Shown here one piece after another: positions 8,400 through 17,022 of a DNA stretch of 33,118 nt. Source of the DNA: an uncultured Prevotella sp. (GTDB lineage: Bacteria > Bacteroidota > Bacteroidia > Bacteroidales > Bacteroidaceae); NCBI GenBank assembly GCA_944321645.1, contig CALUMB010000028.1, positions 1-33,118 on the forward strand, read 5' to 3'. Each line of letters starts with the position of its first letter. The stretch's first letter is position 1. Under the pieces are notes generated by a model. The model was not told the DNA's origin, did no database searches, and saw nothing but the letters and a program-made list of their open reading frames with translations. The position numbers and the translations under genes were made by a program.

Positions 8400-8472
8400 G
8401 CCGCCGCAAAGGCAGGGAAGACCCCGACAAAAGGCAGGGAAGACCAGCCACAAGGCAGGGAAGCCCCCGCCG
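8387..8472. repeat. Four tandem ~21-bp repeats at the nth 3' end
   Basis: Units with the core AAAGGCAGG(G)A begin at 8387, 8408, 8430 and 8451 (periods 21, 22, 21). The first unit carries the nth stop codon. The array then runs into the intergenic space. Confidence 0.8.
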
Positions 8473-8499
8473 CAGCGCACCCATAGCATTGCGGAGAGC

Positions 8500-8645
8500 C
8501 CGCCGCTTTCCCCTCCTTTTGAAAGGAGGGGCGGGGGTGGTTTGCAAGGAGCAAGGGCTTCTGCCGCCGCATAACCATTTGTGCGCCAACGGCTTTTAGA
8601 CAAGCCACCCCTGCCCCTCCTTTCAAAAGGAGGGGAAAGCGGCGG
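8500..8645. repeat. 146-bp element with long inverted-repeat arms
   Basis: Left arm 8500-8543 and right arm 8601-8645 are near-perfect inverted copies (about 44 bp with two or three mismatches). Each arm contains its own 22-bp palindrome (CCCCTCCTTT..AAAGGAGGGG). The roughly 57-bp centre has no gene. The form is that of a REP/BIME or MITE-like element. Sequence 8646-8871 that follows is GC-rich, has a repeated ACGGCAAGCAG and contains no recognised gene. Confidence 0.8.
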
Positions 8646-8871
8646 CACACTCGCGGGAGACTCAAAGGCGGAAATGGCGGCTACATGACGGCAAGCAGCG
8701 GCCACACGACGGCAAGCAGAGCCGCCATGGCGGCAAACGGCGGCAAAAAGGCAAGCCCCACCGGCCATTGCCGCAGGCCGGCTGCGGCCAGGCGCACCAC
8801 CGTAGGGCGGAATTGCCGCCCGGAAAGACCGGCACACGACACACACCAAACCACAAACCCAAATACCCCAA

Positions 8872-9678
8872 ATGAGAAAACTCCTACTGCTCGCCGTGGC
8901 GATGCTCGCAGCCAAGGCAGCCGCACAAGACAGCTACACACAGTGCGAGGACACCTGCGCCCACATACACGGCATAGACCTGAGCCACTACCAGGGCGAA
9001 GTGTTCTGGGAAGCCATAGGCGCAAACACCAAGATGGCCTACGTCTACCTGAAGGCAACCGAGGGGGGCGACTGGATAGACAAGACCTACGAGGAGAACA
9101 TAAGGCTCGCGCAGCACCACGGGCTGAAGGTGGGCAGCTACCATTTCTACCGCCCAAAGACCGACCAGCGGCAGCAGCTCGAAAACTTCAAGGTGCAATG
9201 CCGCCCCGGCGACCAAGACCTCATACCCATGATCGACATCGAGACCACCGGCGGACTGCCCACGGGCGAGTTCTGCGACTCGCTCTTCAAGTTCCTCTCG
9301 CTCGTGGAAGAGGCATACAGGCAGAAGCCGCTGCTGTACACCTACACCAACTTCTACAACAAACACCTCGTGGGGAAGATTGACAACTACCAACTCATGA
9401 TTGCCCAATACAACGACATAGAGCCTGTGCTGGCCGACGAGCGCGACATAACCCTATGGCAGTACACGGCCAAGGGGCGCATCATGGGCATAAGCGGCTA
9501 TGTGGACAAGAGCCGCTTCATGGGCCAGCACGGCCTGCGCGAGATACGCTTCAGGCGCACCGCCACGAGCCTACAGCAACACCAGGGCCACGGCCACGCC
9601 GAATGGCCGGGGGCAGGGCAAGCCGACGCCACTGCCGACACTGCCGCAACAGTGCCGGAGGCCGCCGCCGGGCGTTAA
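8872..9678 (+). CDS. Exported GH25-family lysozyme
   Basis: A 268-residue secreted muramidase-type protein. The signal peptide is MRKLLLLAVAMLAAKAAA. The GH25 barrel starts with GIDLSHYQG (Asp36) and includes YVYLKATEG, VGSYHFYRP and the catalytic pair Asp122/Glu124 in MIDIET. LWQYTAKG and GYVDKSRF near residue 215 mark the end of the barrel, so the domain is complete. It should cleave peptidoglycan in the periplasm or outside. The last 40 residues are an Ala/Gly/Gln-rich tail unlike the domain, and the stop codon (TAA 9676-9678) is part of the GTTAACA end of a hairpin repeat element. The tail may therefore come from repeat insertion. Confidence 0.9.
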   Translation: MRKLLLLAVAMLAAKAAAQDSYTQCEDTCAHIHGIDLSHYQGEVFWEAIGANTKMAYVYLKATEGGDWIDKTYEENIRLAQHHGLKVGSYHFYRPKTDQRQQLENFKVQCRPGDQDLIPMIDIETTGGLPTGEFCDSLFKFLSLVEEAYRQKPLLYTYTNFYNKHLVGKIDNYQLMIAQYNDIEPVLADERDITLWQYTAKGRIMGISGYVDKSRFMGQHGLREIRFRRTATSLQQHQGHGHAEWPGAGQADATADTAATVPEAAAGR

Positions 9679-9898
9679 CATTTTTAAGTTAAAAACGTCC
9701 AACCCGCACCGTTCCACATAACCACCTGGCACACAACGCATTACGAAGCGCGCCGTTTTGGCTTCCAAAACGGCGCGTTTTAGCCTCTGAAACGGGTCGT
9801 TTTGCAATGCGAAACGGCCCGTTTTGCAATCCCATCCCGCCTTGTAGGCAAAACGGCGGGCGGCAGCCTGAAAGTTAGTTGCACATTTTCAACTAACG
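9674..9898. repeat. Hairpin repeat element, copy A
   Basis: About 225 bp. One end carries GTTAACATTTTTAAGTTAA (9674-9692), the other GTTAGTTG/CAACTAAC (9874-9881 with 9890-9897). In between are strong hairpins: CGCGCCGTTTTGG (9749-9761) with its complement 9765-9777, and AAACGGGTCG..CGGCCCGTTT. Copy B at 17658-17880 has the same end motifs in the opposite orientation. The CAACTAAC hairpin may also end the minus-strand efflux operon transcript. Confidence 0.75.
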
Positions 9899-9943
9899 GG
9901 CCACGCCGCGGAGGTCTCCTTTAACAGTCTCCACTAAAGCGCA

Positions 9944-11116
9944 CTAAAGCCAGTCCTTGTACAGCTCGGCCAGCTTGCCGTAGTACAGACGCTCCGCGTC
10001 AATCTGCGACTGCAGGCTCTGGTAAATGGCGCCGGCCTCGGCGTAGTAGTCGGCCACCGACATCTCGCCGCCCTCCACGGCCTTGCGCAGCAGGCCGAGC
10101 GACCGTCGCAGCAGGGCGGTGTCGTAAGCCTCCACGGCCAGCCGCAGCTGTTCGGCCTCGGCCACGAGCCGCGCCGCGTCGGCCTCGGCCTGCGCCTCGG
10201 CCTCCTTGAGGCGCAGCTCGGCACTCTCGCGCTGCGCCCTTGCGGCCTTCACCCGGCTGCGGTTGGAGAACAGCGGGAACGAAGCCCCCACGAGGAAGCC
10301 GTGGCTCGCCTCCGTCATGTCGGTGTTGCGGCGGTAGCCCACCTCTATCTTCGGTATCCATCCCTGCCGCTCCACCTTGGCATCTTGCTCGGCGGCGGCC
10401 ACCCCGGCGGCAGCGGCGGCCACGTCGCGGCTGCGCCCTACCGCCACTCGCAGCAGCTCGCCGCCGGCCATAGGCTCAACCTTGGGGTATGCCAGGGCAG
10501 CCAGGGCGAGCGGCTTGTTGCCGTTGAGGGCCTCGAGGGCCTTCACGGTGGCCTGAAGGTCGGCCTCGGCCATGGCGGCCTCGGCCCGCGTGGCCATGCA
10601 GTCCATCTTCACCTTGTTCACCTCCATGGCGGTGGCGTCGCCCTCGCCGAGCCGCCTGTCAAGCACGGCGAGCAGGCCCTCGGCGGCGGCAAGCCGCTCG
10701 GCGGCCAAGGCTTTCTTCTTTTGCAGGCTCACAAAGTCGAGGCACAAGCCTGCGGCGGCGAGCATCACGCCGCGCCGCTCGACCTCATACTGCCTGTCGA
10801 GGGCTGCCTGCCGGAGCCGCGCCGACTTGCGCCGGGCGGCGTAGAGCGTGGGGAAGTCGAAGCCCTGCGACACCACAAGCTCCGAGCTTGCCACGCCGTC
10901 CGCGCCGCTGCGGAAGAAAGGGCTGTACTCCACCGACGGGTCGCCGGGCGCATTCCCGCCCCTCACCTCAATCATGGCGGCCTCGTTATCCTTCCTCAGA
11001 GCCTGAAGTCCAAGGTTGTTGCGCTCCACCGAGGCCAGCACGCTGTCCAGGCCCGATGCCCGCAGGGCCAACGCCGCAGCGAGGGCGGCAAAGGTCAATA
11101 TCGCTTTTCTCATCAT
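9944..11116 (-). CDS. TolC/CusC-like outer-membrane efflux channel
   Basis: A 390-residue outer-membrane factor with signal peptide MMRKAILTFAALAAALALRASG. The two TolC-type repeats are visible as long Ala/Glu/Arg-rich helical stretches, with FDFPTLYAARR and RQAALDRQYEV in the first half and FPLFSNRSRVKAARAQRESAELRLKEAEA in the second. No lipobox follows the signal, unlike CusC/CzcC. It would form the exit duct for the RND pump. Its ATG overlaps the pump TGA by four bases (ATGA), so translation is coupled. It is the last gene of the three-gene operon. Confidence 0.9.
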   Translation of the reverse strand: MMRKAILTFAALAAALALRASGLDSVLASVERNNLGLQALRKDNEAAMIEVRGGNAPGDPSVEYSPFFRSGADGVASSELVVSQGFDFPTLYAARRKSARLRQAALDRQYEVERRGVMLAAAGLCLDFVSLQKKKALAAERLAAAEGLLAVLDRRLGEGDATAMEVNKVKMDCMATRAEAAMAEADLQATVKALEALNGNKPLALAALAYPKVEPMAGGELLRVAVGRSRDVAAAAAGVAAAEQDAKVERQGWIPKIEVGYRRNTDMTEASHGFLVGASFPLFSNRSRVKAARAQRESAELRLKEAEAQAEADAARLVAEAEQLRLAVEAYDTALLRRSLGLLRKAVEGGEMSVADYYAEAGAIYQSLQSQIDAERLYYGKLAELYKDWL

Positions 11117-14100
11117 TCTGCTATTTCGTTGTGTTTTACTTTGCCCCTGTGGGTAACCTCGTAGACAACAGGCACCACGAAGGCGTTAAGGAAAGTTGAC
11201 GTGAGCAGCCCGCCGAGTATCACCTTGGCCATGGGGCTTTGTATCTCGTTGCCCGGCAGCGAGCCGCGCAGCGCGAGCGGAATCATGGCCAGGGCGGAGC
11301 AGAGGGCCGTCATGAGTATGGGGTTGAGCCTGTCGAGCGACCCCCTCACTATGCTCTCGCGCAGCCCGAGGCCCTCGTTGCGGCGCAGGTCGCCGTAGCG
11401 GCTGAGCAGCAATATGCCGTTGCGCGTGGCTATGCCGAACAGCGAGATGAAGCCAATGATGGCCGGTATGCTCAGCTCGCCGGAGGTAACGGCGATGGCA
11501 AACACGCCGCCGATGAGCGCCAGGGGCAGGTTAACGAGCACCACCCCGGCAGCATGGGCGCTCCTGAACTGCATGTAGAGCAGCAGGAAAATCACCACTA
11601 TGCTGGCCGCCGAGGCCAAGGCCAGCGTGCGGCTGGCCCGCTGCTCGCTCTCAAACTGGCCTCCATAGTCCACGCGGTAGCCCTCCGGCACGTCCACCTC
11701 TGCCTCAACGCGGCTGCGTATGTCGTCCACCACGCCGCGCAGGTCGCGCCCGCTGGCGTTGCACGACACCACAATCTTGCGCTCCACGCCCTCGCGGTTG
11801 ATGGTGTTGGGGCCGGAGGCCGACACCACCTCGGCCACTTCCGACAGCGGTATGCGCCCGCCGTCGGGCGTGTCTATCTCCATGTCGCGTATGCGCTCCG
11901 CCGCGCCGCGGTTGGCCTCCGCCGCCCGCACCACGAGGTTGAAGCTGCGCCCGCCCTCGTAGACCTGCGACACCACCTCGCCGCCCATGGCCGTGCGCAC
12001 GAAGGAGTTGAACTCCGGCATGGTGATGCCGTACTTGGCGAGCATCGCCCGCTTAGGCACGATGGAAAGTTCCGGGCGCTCCACCTGCTGCTCCACGTTG
12101 AGGTCGGCCACCCCCTCCACGCCGGCAGCGGCGGCCTTTATGCGGTTGCCTATGGCGAAGAGCGTGCCGAGGTCGTCGCCAAACACCTTGATGGCTATGG
12201 CGGCCTGCGTCCCGCTGAGCATGGCGTCGATGCGGTGGCTTATGGGCTGGCCTATCTCGATGTTTGCCCCGCCTATGGCCGAGAGGCGGTGGCGTATGTC
12301 GTCGAGCACTTCCTCGCGCGAGCGGCCATCAAGCTCAAACGGCGCCTCAAGCTCCGACACGTTCACCCCCAGCGCGTGCTCGTCAAGCTCGGCGCGCCCC
12401 GTCTTGCGGGCCACGGTCTTGACCTCCGGCACCGAGAGCAGTATTTCCTCCGCCTGGCGGCCAATGCGGTCGGACTCTTCGAGCGACACGCCGGGCAGCG
12501 AGCTGACGTTGACGGTGAACGAGCCTTCGTTGAACGGCGGCAGGAAGCTGTGGCCGAACGTGAAGGACAGCCCCACGGCAGCAACCAGCAGCACAGCCGA
12601 GCCTCCGAGCACGCAACGCTTGTGGCCCAAGGCCCAGAGCAGGGCCGTGTGGTAGTGGCGCTTGAGCCACCCGGCCACGAAAGCCTCCTTAGGCACGCCG
12701 CCACCCTTGCGCCCGCCGCCGAGCAAGAGGCTGCACAGCACGGGCGTGAGCGTGAGCGCCACCACGGTGGAGGCGAGCAAGGCCACGATGAAAGCCACGC
12801 CGAGCGGGATGAGCATACGCCCCTCCATGCCGCTGAGATAGAACAGCGGAACGAAGCTCGCGATGATAATCAGCGTGGAATAGAGTATGGGCATACGCAC
12901 CTCGCGCGACGCCTCGAACACTATCCTGCCCACGGGCTTGCGCTCGCCGGGGGGCAGCAGGCGGTTTTCGCGCAGGTGCTTCCACACGTTCTCCACGTCG
13001 ACGATGGCGTCGTCCACGAGCGAGCCGATGGCAATGGCCAGCCCGCCGAGGCTCATGGTGTTTATGCCGAAGCCCATGTAGTGGAGCACGAGCACGGCAA
13101 CGAGCAGCGACAGCGGCAGCGTGACGAGCGAAATGACGGTGGTGCGGGTGTTGGCAAGGAAGAGGAACAGCACGAGCACGACGAACACCGCGCCCTCGAA
13201 GAGCGAGTCGCGCACGTTGCCGATGGCGCTCTCGATGAACCTCGACTGGCGGAACACGTCGGTGGAGACCTTGACGTCGGCCGGTAGGTCGCCGCGCAGG
13301 CCGTCTATCACGGCTTCGAGGCGGGCTGTCAGGTCCATCGTACCCACGCCGGGCTGCTTCGTCACGGTGAGCAGCACGGCCGGCCTGCCCTTCTCGGAGG
13401 CCACGCCGAGCCTGGGCTGCTGTGCGCCCACGGCCACGTCGGCCACGTCGGCCAGCGTGACGGGCGCCCCGCCGGCCATGGCCACCACCGCGCGGCCTAT
13501 CTCGCCGGCGTCGTCGGTGGCTGCGATGCCGCGCACGATGTACTCGTTGCCATACTCGTAGATGGTGCCCCCGCCCGTGTTGCGCGTCATGCCGTCGGTG
13601 GCGGCGAGCACGTCGCCGAGGCTAACGCCGTAGTGGCGCATACGCTCCGGGTGGATGAGCACCTGGTATTCCTTCACGTCGCCGCCCAGCACGGCCACCT
13701 GCGCCACGCCGCCCGTGGAGAGCAGGCGCGGGCGCACGGCCCAGTCGGCCAGCGTGCGCAGGTCGAGCATCGACGTGCTGTCGGCGGTAAGCCCAACGAT
13801 GAGCACCTCGCCAAGTATCGACGACTGCGGGCCGAGCGTCGGGCTGCCCACCCCTTCGGGCAGGTCGGCGGCTGCCGCCGAGAGCTTTTCGGCCACAATC
13901 TGGCGTGCGAGGTAGGCGTCGGTGTCCCAGTCGAACTCCACCCACACCACCGAGAAGCCCGCCGTTGACGACGAGCGCACGCGCCTTACGCCCTCGGCCC
14001 CATTTACCGCCGTCTCGATGGGGAACGTGACCATGCGCTCCACCTCTTCGGCGGCCATGCCGCCAGCCTCGGTCATCACCGTCACGGTAGGGGCGTTGAG

Positions 14101-14223
14101 GTCGGGGAACACGTCCACCTCGGCGTGCCTGGCCGTATATGCGCCTGCGATGGCCAGCGCGACGGCGGCCACGAGCACGAGCAGGCGGTTGTCAAGCGAG
14201 AATCTTATTATCCTGTTAAGCAT
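11113..14223 (-). CDS. CusA/CzcA-type heavy-metal RND efflux pump
   Basis: A complete 1036-residue inner-membrane proton-driven transporter of the heavy-metal efflux (HME) RND class. A first membrane helix at about 13-30 is followed by the HME N-terminal motif EVDVFPDLNAPTV and by a helix block from about 341. GSLVDDAIVDVENVWKHL (Asp404, Asp405, Asp409, Glu411) is the proton-relay TM4 signature. The second half repeats the layout, with GIATRNGILLLSRYGDL. Equivalents of the CusA methionine ladder are only partly present (the SSLPGVS segment has no Met), so a divalent cation such as zinc, cobalt or cadmium is at least as likely as copper/silver. It sits between adaptor and channel genes. Confidence 0.92.
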   Translation of the reverse strand: MLNRIIRFSLDNRLLVLVAAVALAIAGAYTARHAEVDVFPDLNAPTVTVMTEAGGMAAEEVERMVTFPIETAVNGAEGVRRVRSSSTAGFSVVWVEFDWDTDAYLARQIVAEKLSAAAADLPEGVGSPTLGPQSSILGEVLIVGLTADSTSMLDLRTLADWAVRPRLLSTGGVAQVAVLGGDVKEYQVLIHPERMRHYGVSLGDVLAATDGMTRNTGGGTIYEYGNEYIVRGIAATDDAGEIGRAVVAMAGGAPVTLADVADVAVGAQQPRLGVASEKGRPAVLLTVTKQPGVGTMDLTARLEAVIDGLRGDLPADVKVSTDVFRQSRFIESAIGNVRDSLFEGAVFVVLVLFLFLANTRTTVISLVTLPLSLLVAVLVLHYMGFGINTMSLGGLAIAIGSLVDDAIVDVENVWKHLRENRLLPPGERKPVGRIVFEASREVRMPILYSTLIIIASFVPLFYLSGMEGRMLIPLGVAFIVALLASTVVALTLTPVLCSLLLGGGRKGGGVPKEAFVAGWLKRHYHTALLWALGHKRCVLGGSAVLLVAAVGLSFTFGHSFLPPFNEGSFTVNVSSLPGVSLEESDRIGRQAEEILLSVPEVKTVARKTGRAELDEHALGVNVSELEAPFELDGRSREEVLDDIRHRLSAIGGANIEIGQPISHRIDAMLSGTQAAIAIKVFGDDLGTLFAIGNRIKAAAAGVEGVADLNVEQQVERPELSIVPKRAMLAKYGITMPEFNSFVRTAMGGEVVSQVYEGGRSFNLVVRAAEANRGAAERIRDMEIDTPDGGRIPLSEVAEVVSASGPNTINREGVERKIVVSCNASGRDLRGVVDDIRSRVEAEVDVPEGYRVDYGGQFESEQRASRTLALASAASIVVIFLLLYMQFRSAHAAGVVLVNLPLALIGGVFAIAVTSGELSIPAIIGFISLFGIATRNGILLLSRYGDLRRNEGLGLRESIVRGSLDRLNPILMTALCSALAMIPLALRGSLPGNEIQSPMAKVILGGLLTSTFLNAFVVPVVYEVTHRGKVKHNEIAE

Positions 14224-14234
14224 GGGGCAAGGCT

Positions 14235-15377
14235 TTAATGGTTGTGGGTGTGGGCGGGAATCACGTTGGCGGCGGAGGCCAGCCTCACGCGGATTGCACC
14301 ACGCGTCACCACCCTCTCGCCGGCCTTAAGGCCGCTTTTCACCTCCACGCGGCGGCCATCCGTCTCGCCGAGCCTCACCTCGCGCTTGACGTAACAGGTG
14401 GAGTCGGCCTGCACATAGACGAAGAACGCCCCCTGCTCTTCGGTGAGCGCCCCGACGGGCAGCGTCAGCACGCCGCTGCGGCGGGCCGTGGCGAGCCACA
14501 CGTCGGCGTAGGCCCCGGAGACGAAGGCCGGGCCGTTGTCGAACTCGAACGTCACGGGGATGTAGCCGGGAGTGGCGCCCGTGCCTCGCCCCACGGCCAC
14601 GAGGCGCCCCCCGCACTCGCCCAAGGCGAAGGTGGAGTCGGCGTATGACGGGCGGAACGTGGCCGAGCTGACGGCAGCCAGGCTGCCGTAGTAGCGCACC
14701 GGCACGTCGGCACGCAGGTAGAGCCTGCGGTTTTGAGTGACGCTGAGCAGCGGCTGGCCGGCGGTTACGTAGTCGCCGTCTTTCACCAAGGCCGCCTTGA
14801 CGTAGCCGCCGATGGGCGAGCTTACCGCAGCCGCGCCCGAAGCGTCGGCATCCACAGACTCGAAGGCCAGGCGTGCGTCGGCGTATGCCGACTCGATGGC
14901 GTTGAACTCCTTCTCCGCCACAATCTTGTCGGCCACGAGCTTCTTTGCGCGCTCATAGTCGCGGCGGGCCGCTTCGTAGGCCACCTTGGCGCGTTGCCAC
15001 GCGCTGCCGCCCTGCACCCGCGAGGCGCTAACCGTGGCAAGGGTGCGCCCCGCGCCCACCCTCGCGCCCTCGGCCACGCTGGCCGAGAGCGTCACCACGC
15101 CGTCGGCGGGCGACACGATGGTGCGCTCGTCGCCCTGGGCTTCGAGTATCTTGCCGCCCACGGCCACCACGCCGTGGAACTCGCCGGGGCGCACCGTCTC
15201 CACGGCTATGCCGGCCCGGCGGGCCTCCTCGCCGCTTATCACTATCTCTCCGCCGTGGCCGGCGGACTCCTCGGCGGCTTCCTCGCCTGCGTGTGCGTCG
15301 GCATGGCCACCGCCGCACGAGGCAAGCAGCGGCAACGCTGCCGCCAAAGCCGCAACTCCAATAAGTTTCTTTCGCAT
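14235..15377 (-). CDS. RND periplasmic adaptor lipoprotein (membrane fusion)
   Basis: A 380-residue adaptor that links the pump to the outer-membrane channel. The signal peptide ends in LLASC (lipid Cys21). Next come a His/Glu-rich stretch (GGHADAHAGEE, SAGHGGE), a lipoyl-like half (IVSPADGVVTLSASVAEGARV), an alpha-hairpin (about 130-175), the second lipoyl half (VSSPIGGYVKAALVKDGDYV) and beta-barrel segments. It ends in HTHNH. His clusters at both termini fit metal capture and handover, which supports a metal substrate. The first gene of the operon; the pump starts 12 bases after it. Confidence 0.9.
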   Translation of the reverse strand: MRKKLIGVAALAAALPLLASCGGGHADAHAGEEAAEESAGHGGEIVISGEEARRAGIAVETVRPGEFHGVVAVGGKILEAQGDERTIVSPADGVVTLSASVAEGARVGAGRTLATVSASRVQGGSAWQRAKVAYEAARRDYERAKKLVADKIVAEKEFNAIESAYADARLAFESVDADASGAAAVSSPIGGYVKAALVKDGDYVTAGQPLLSVTQNRRLYLRADVPVRYYGSLAAVSSATFRPSYADSTFALGECGGRLVAVGRGTGATPGYIPVTFEFDNGPAFVSGAYADVWLATARRSGVLTLPVGALTEEQGAFFVYVQADSTCYVKREVRLGETDGRRVEVKSGLKAGERVVTRGAIRVRLASAANVIPAHTHNH

Positions 15378-15405
15378 ATATCTTTACCGTATTTTGTTCC
15401 GTTTG

Positions 15406-15413
15406 CAAAATTA
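15406..15413 (-). promoter_or_regulatory. -7 box of the metal-efflux operon
   Basis: The minus strand reads TAATTTTG (plus CAAAATTA), matching TAnnTTTG, about 29 bases before the adaptor ATG. I could not place a -33 TTTG at the right spacing, so an activator or alternative sigma factor may help. I see no obvious operator dyad. Confidence 0.55.
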
Positions 15414-15511
15414 TGCCATAACTTTTGCAACCGGATTGCAAACACCGGGGGCGGCCCGCAAAGCCCGGGCAAAAGTGCCTTGCAGCCCGCAATGGCGGCA
15501 TAACCCCCGGG

Positions 15512-15573
15512 AAAAAGGCAGCCGCCCCCGCTCCCTTTCCCAAAACAACGCGGGAAAAGGAAGCGGGGGCGGC
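15512..15573 (-). terminator. Terminator of the sigma factor operon
   Basis: Long GC hairpin (15521-15541 with 15552-15573, one bulge/mismatch) followed on the minus strand by TGCCTTTTT. It lies 46 bases after the stop of the sigma-partner gene and separates it from the efflux operon. Confidence 0.85.
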
Positions 15574-15618
15574 GCGACTGCGGCCCCGGCACGCCTTTGC
15601 GCGGCAGGGCGGGACCGC

Positions 15619-16266
15619 CTACTTGCCAAACAGGCAGCGGTAGAGCGTGGCGGCCTTGCGGGCATACTCGCCCCTGCCGGCACGCAATGAGCCGAGCCGG
15701 GCCTTGGCTTCGGCAAGCCGCCCAAGCCCCACGAGGGCGTGGACGCGCAGCCACTCGATGGCATCGTCGCGGCGGGCCGGCCTGCGCCTGTGGCCTGTAG
15801 GCTGCACGAAGGAGACAATGCCTAACGACACGCCAAGCCCATCACCCGGATCGCCGCTATCGTCGATGGCCGACAGCGCCCCGGCATAGTCGCCGTCGCC
15901 AATCATCTGCCTTACCCTCCCTGCCCCGCTTGGCGCGACAGGCTCCATGGCGGGCGGCTGGCAGTAGTCTGCGTAGCCAAAGGCATCAGCCCCCAAACCC
16001 TCCCCTTCGTAGGCAGCGCCGTCGGTCCCGGTGCCGCGCCAGGGGCTGCCCCACTCGTCTTCCTCGTCGCAGAAGTCCATCAGCCGCTCCAGCCCGGCGC
16101 GGTCGGCCACCGACCCGCACACCACCTGCGTGTAGTTGCACTGCTCGCGCAAGTCGCCGTCGGCGGCAAGCTCCTCTTCAAAGCGGGCCGACTCGGCGTC
16201 AGTCATGCGCCCAAGCACGTAATCGTCTATCCTATCTTGCTGTTTCTCGTCCATCATGCGCGGCAT
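15619..16266 (-). CDS. Soluble partner of ECF sigma factor, anti-sigma-like
   Basis: A 215-residue protein coded directly after the sigma gene: the sigma TAA is followed at once by this ATG (TAAATG), a strong sign of joint expression. The N-terminal 45 residues (DDYVLGRMTDAESARFEEEL followed by ADGDL) resemble the helical start of anti-sigma/zf-HC2-type proteins, but the HxxxCxxC zinc ligands are missing. No membrane helix is present, unlike FecR-type anti-sigma factors. The C-terminus (about 160-210: AIEWLRVHALVGLGRLAEAKARL) looks like one or two TPR-type helix pairs. The middle is acidic and low in complexity. An anti-sigma or sigma-modulating role is inference from position. Confidence 0.7.
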   Translation of the reverse strand: MPRMMDEKQQDRIDDYVLGRMTDAESARFEEELAADGDLREQCNYTQVVCGSVADRAGLERLMDFCDEEDEWGSPWRGTGTDGAAYEGEGLGADAFGYADYCQPPAMEPVAPSGAGRVRQMIGDGDYAGALSAIDDSGDPGDGLGVSLGIVSFVQPTGHRRRPARRDDAIEWLRVHALVGLGRLAEAKARLGSLRAGRGEYARKAATLYRCLFGK

Positions 16267-16962
16267 TTAAAGGTTTGCACGTCGGCGGTACCGCTCAATG
16301 GCGGCGGCCTTGAGCTTGTCCATGCACTTCTTCTTGTGGGTCTTCAGCGCGTCCTTGCTGCTGAAGGAGGGCATCGCCTCGAGTATGCTGTCGAGCCTCA
16401 TCTCCTCGTAATAAAATAATGTGAGCACCTGGCTGCAGCGCGGCGACATCTCCGAAATGGCCTCGGAGACAATCTCGCGCATGAGCGAGTCGTCGGCCGA
16501 ATCGGCAAACGGGCTGTCCGGCGACAGCCCGGCGGCGGCCTCGTCGAGCGGGCGGCAGCCACCGCCGGCAGGCAGGAGGTCGTCATAGAGGGTGACCGCG
16601 CCCGCCTCGCGCACAAGCTCCTTGTTCTTAAGCTTGGCCACGCCCATCAGGTATGTGGCGAGCGTTCCGGCGAAAGGCTTGCCGCCGGGGCCCTTAAGCG
16701 TGCCGCCCTCCGCATATATCTTGCGGCACCTCACCTTCTCCCAGAGCACTACGAACGACTCGTGGACGATGAGACGCCTGCGCTCTTCGTCCACGCCGAA
16801 GAACACGCTGCGGTAGTTGTCGTCGAAATACCGCTTCCACTTGCGGTACAACGCCGCCTGCACGCGGCGGTCGTCAAGCAGCCGCGCCACAAAGTCGGCG
16901 TCGGTAAACCCGTCCGTCGCGCGGCGGGAGGAGTCCTTGCCAAACAAAAATCTATTTGCCAT
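16267..16962 (-). CDS. ECF-type RNA polymerase sigma factor
   Basis: A 231-residue sigma-70 family protein. Region 2 is at about 20-105, with FDDNYRSVFFG, VHESFVVLWEKV and FAGTLATYLMGVAKLKNKEL. Region 4 is at about 170-225, with EAISEMSPRCSQVLTLFYYEEMRLDSI followed by the helix SSKDALKTHKKKCMDKLKAA. Region 3 is replaced by a Gly/Pro/Asp-rich linker, as in ECF factors. ATG 16962 is preferred to the GTG immediately before it. It should direct polymerase to an unknown regulon and is probably held in check by the coupled partner gene. Two 66-bp repeats with promoter-like boxes lie upstream. Confidence 0.85.
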   Translation of the reverse strand: MANRFLFGKDSSRRATDGFTDADFVARLLDDRRVQAALYRKWKRYFDDNYRSVFFGVDEERRRLIVHESFVVLWEKVRCRKIYAEGGTLKGPGGKPFAGTLATYLMGVAKLKNKELVREAGAVTLYDDLLPAGGGCRPLDEAAAGLSPDSPFADSADDSLMREIVSEAISEMSPRCSQVLTLFYYEEMRLDSILEAMPSFSSKDALKTHKKKCMDKLKAAAIERYRRRANL

Positions 16963-17022
16963 CACGTATAGGTTGCTTCAACGGTTGTGCCACTTCTGCC
17001 ATCGGCATCATTTCCTTCCGCA

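Noticed and set aside
8387-8472. Tandem repeats as a CRISPR array
   Set aside because: Period of 21-22 bp leaves no room for spacers, units are imperfect, and there are no cas genes.
11239-13287. 682-codon plus-strand frame opposite the RND pump
   Set aside because: Same GC-driven antisense artefact; the pump on the minus strand is complete with all family motifs.
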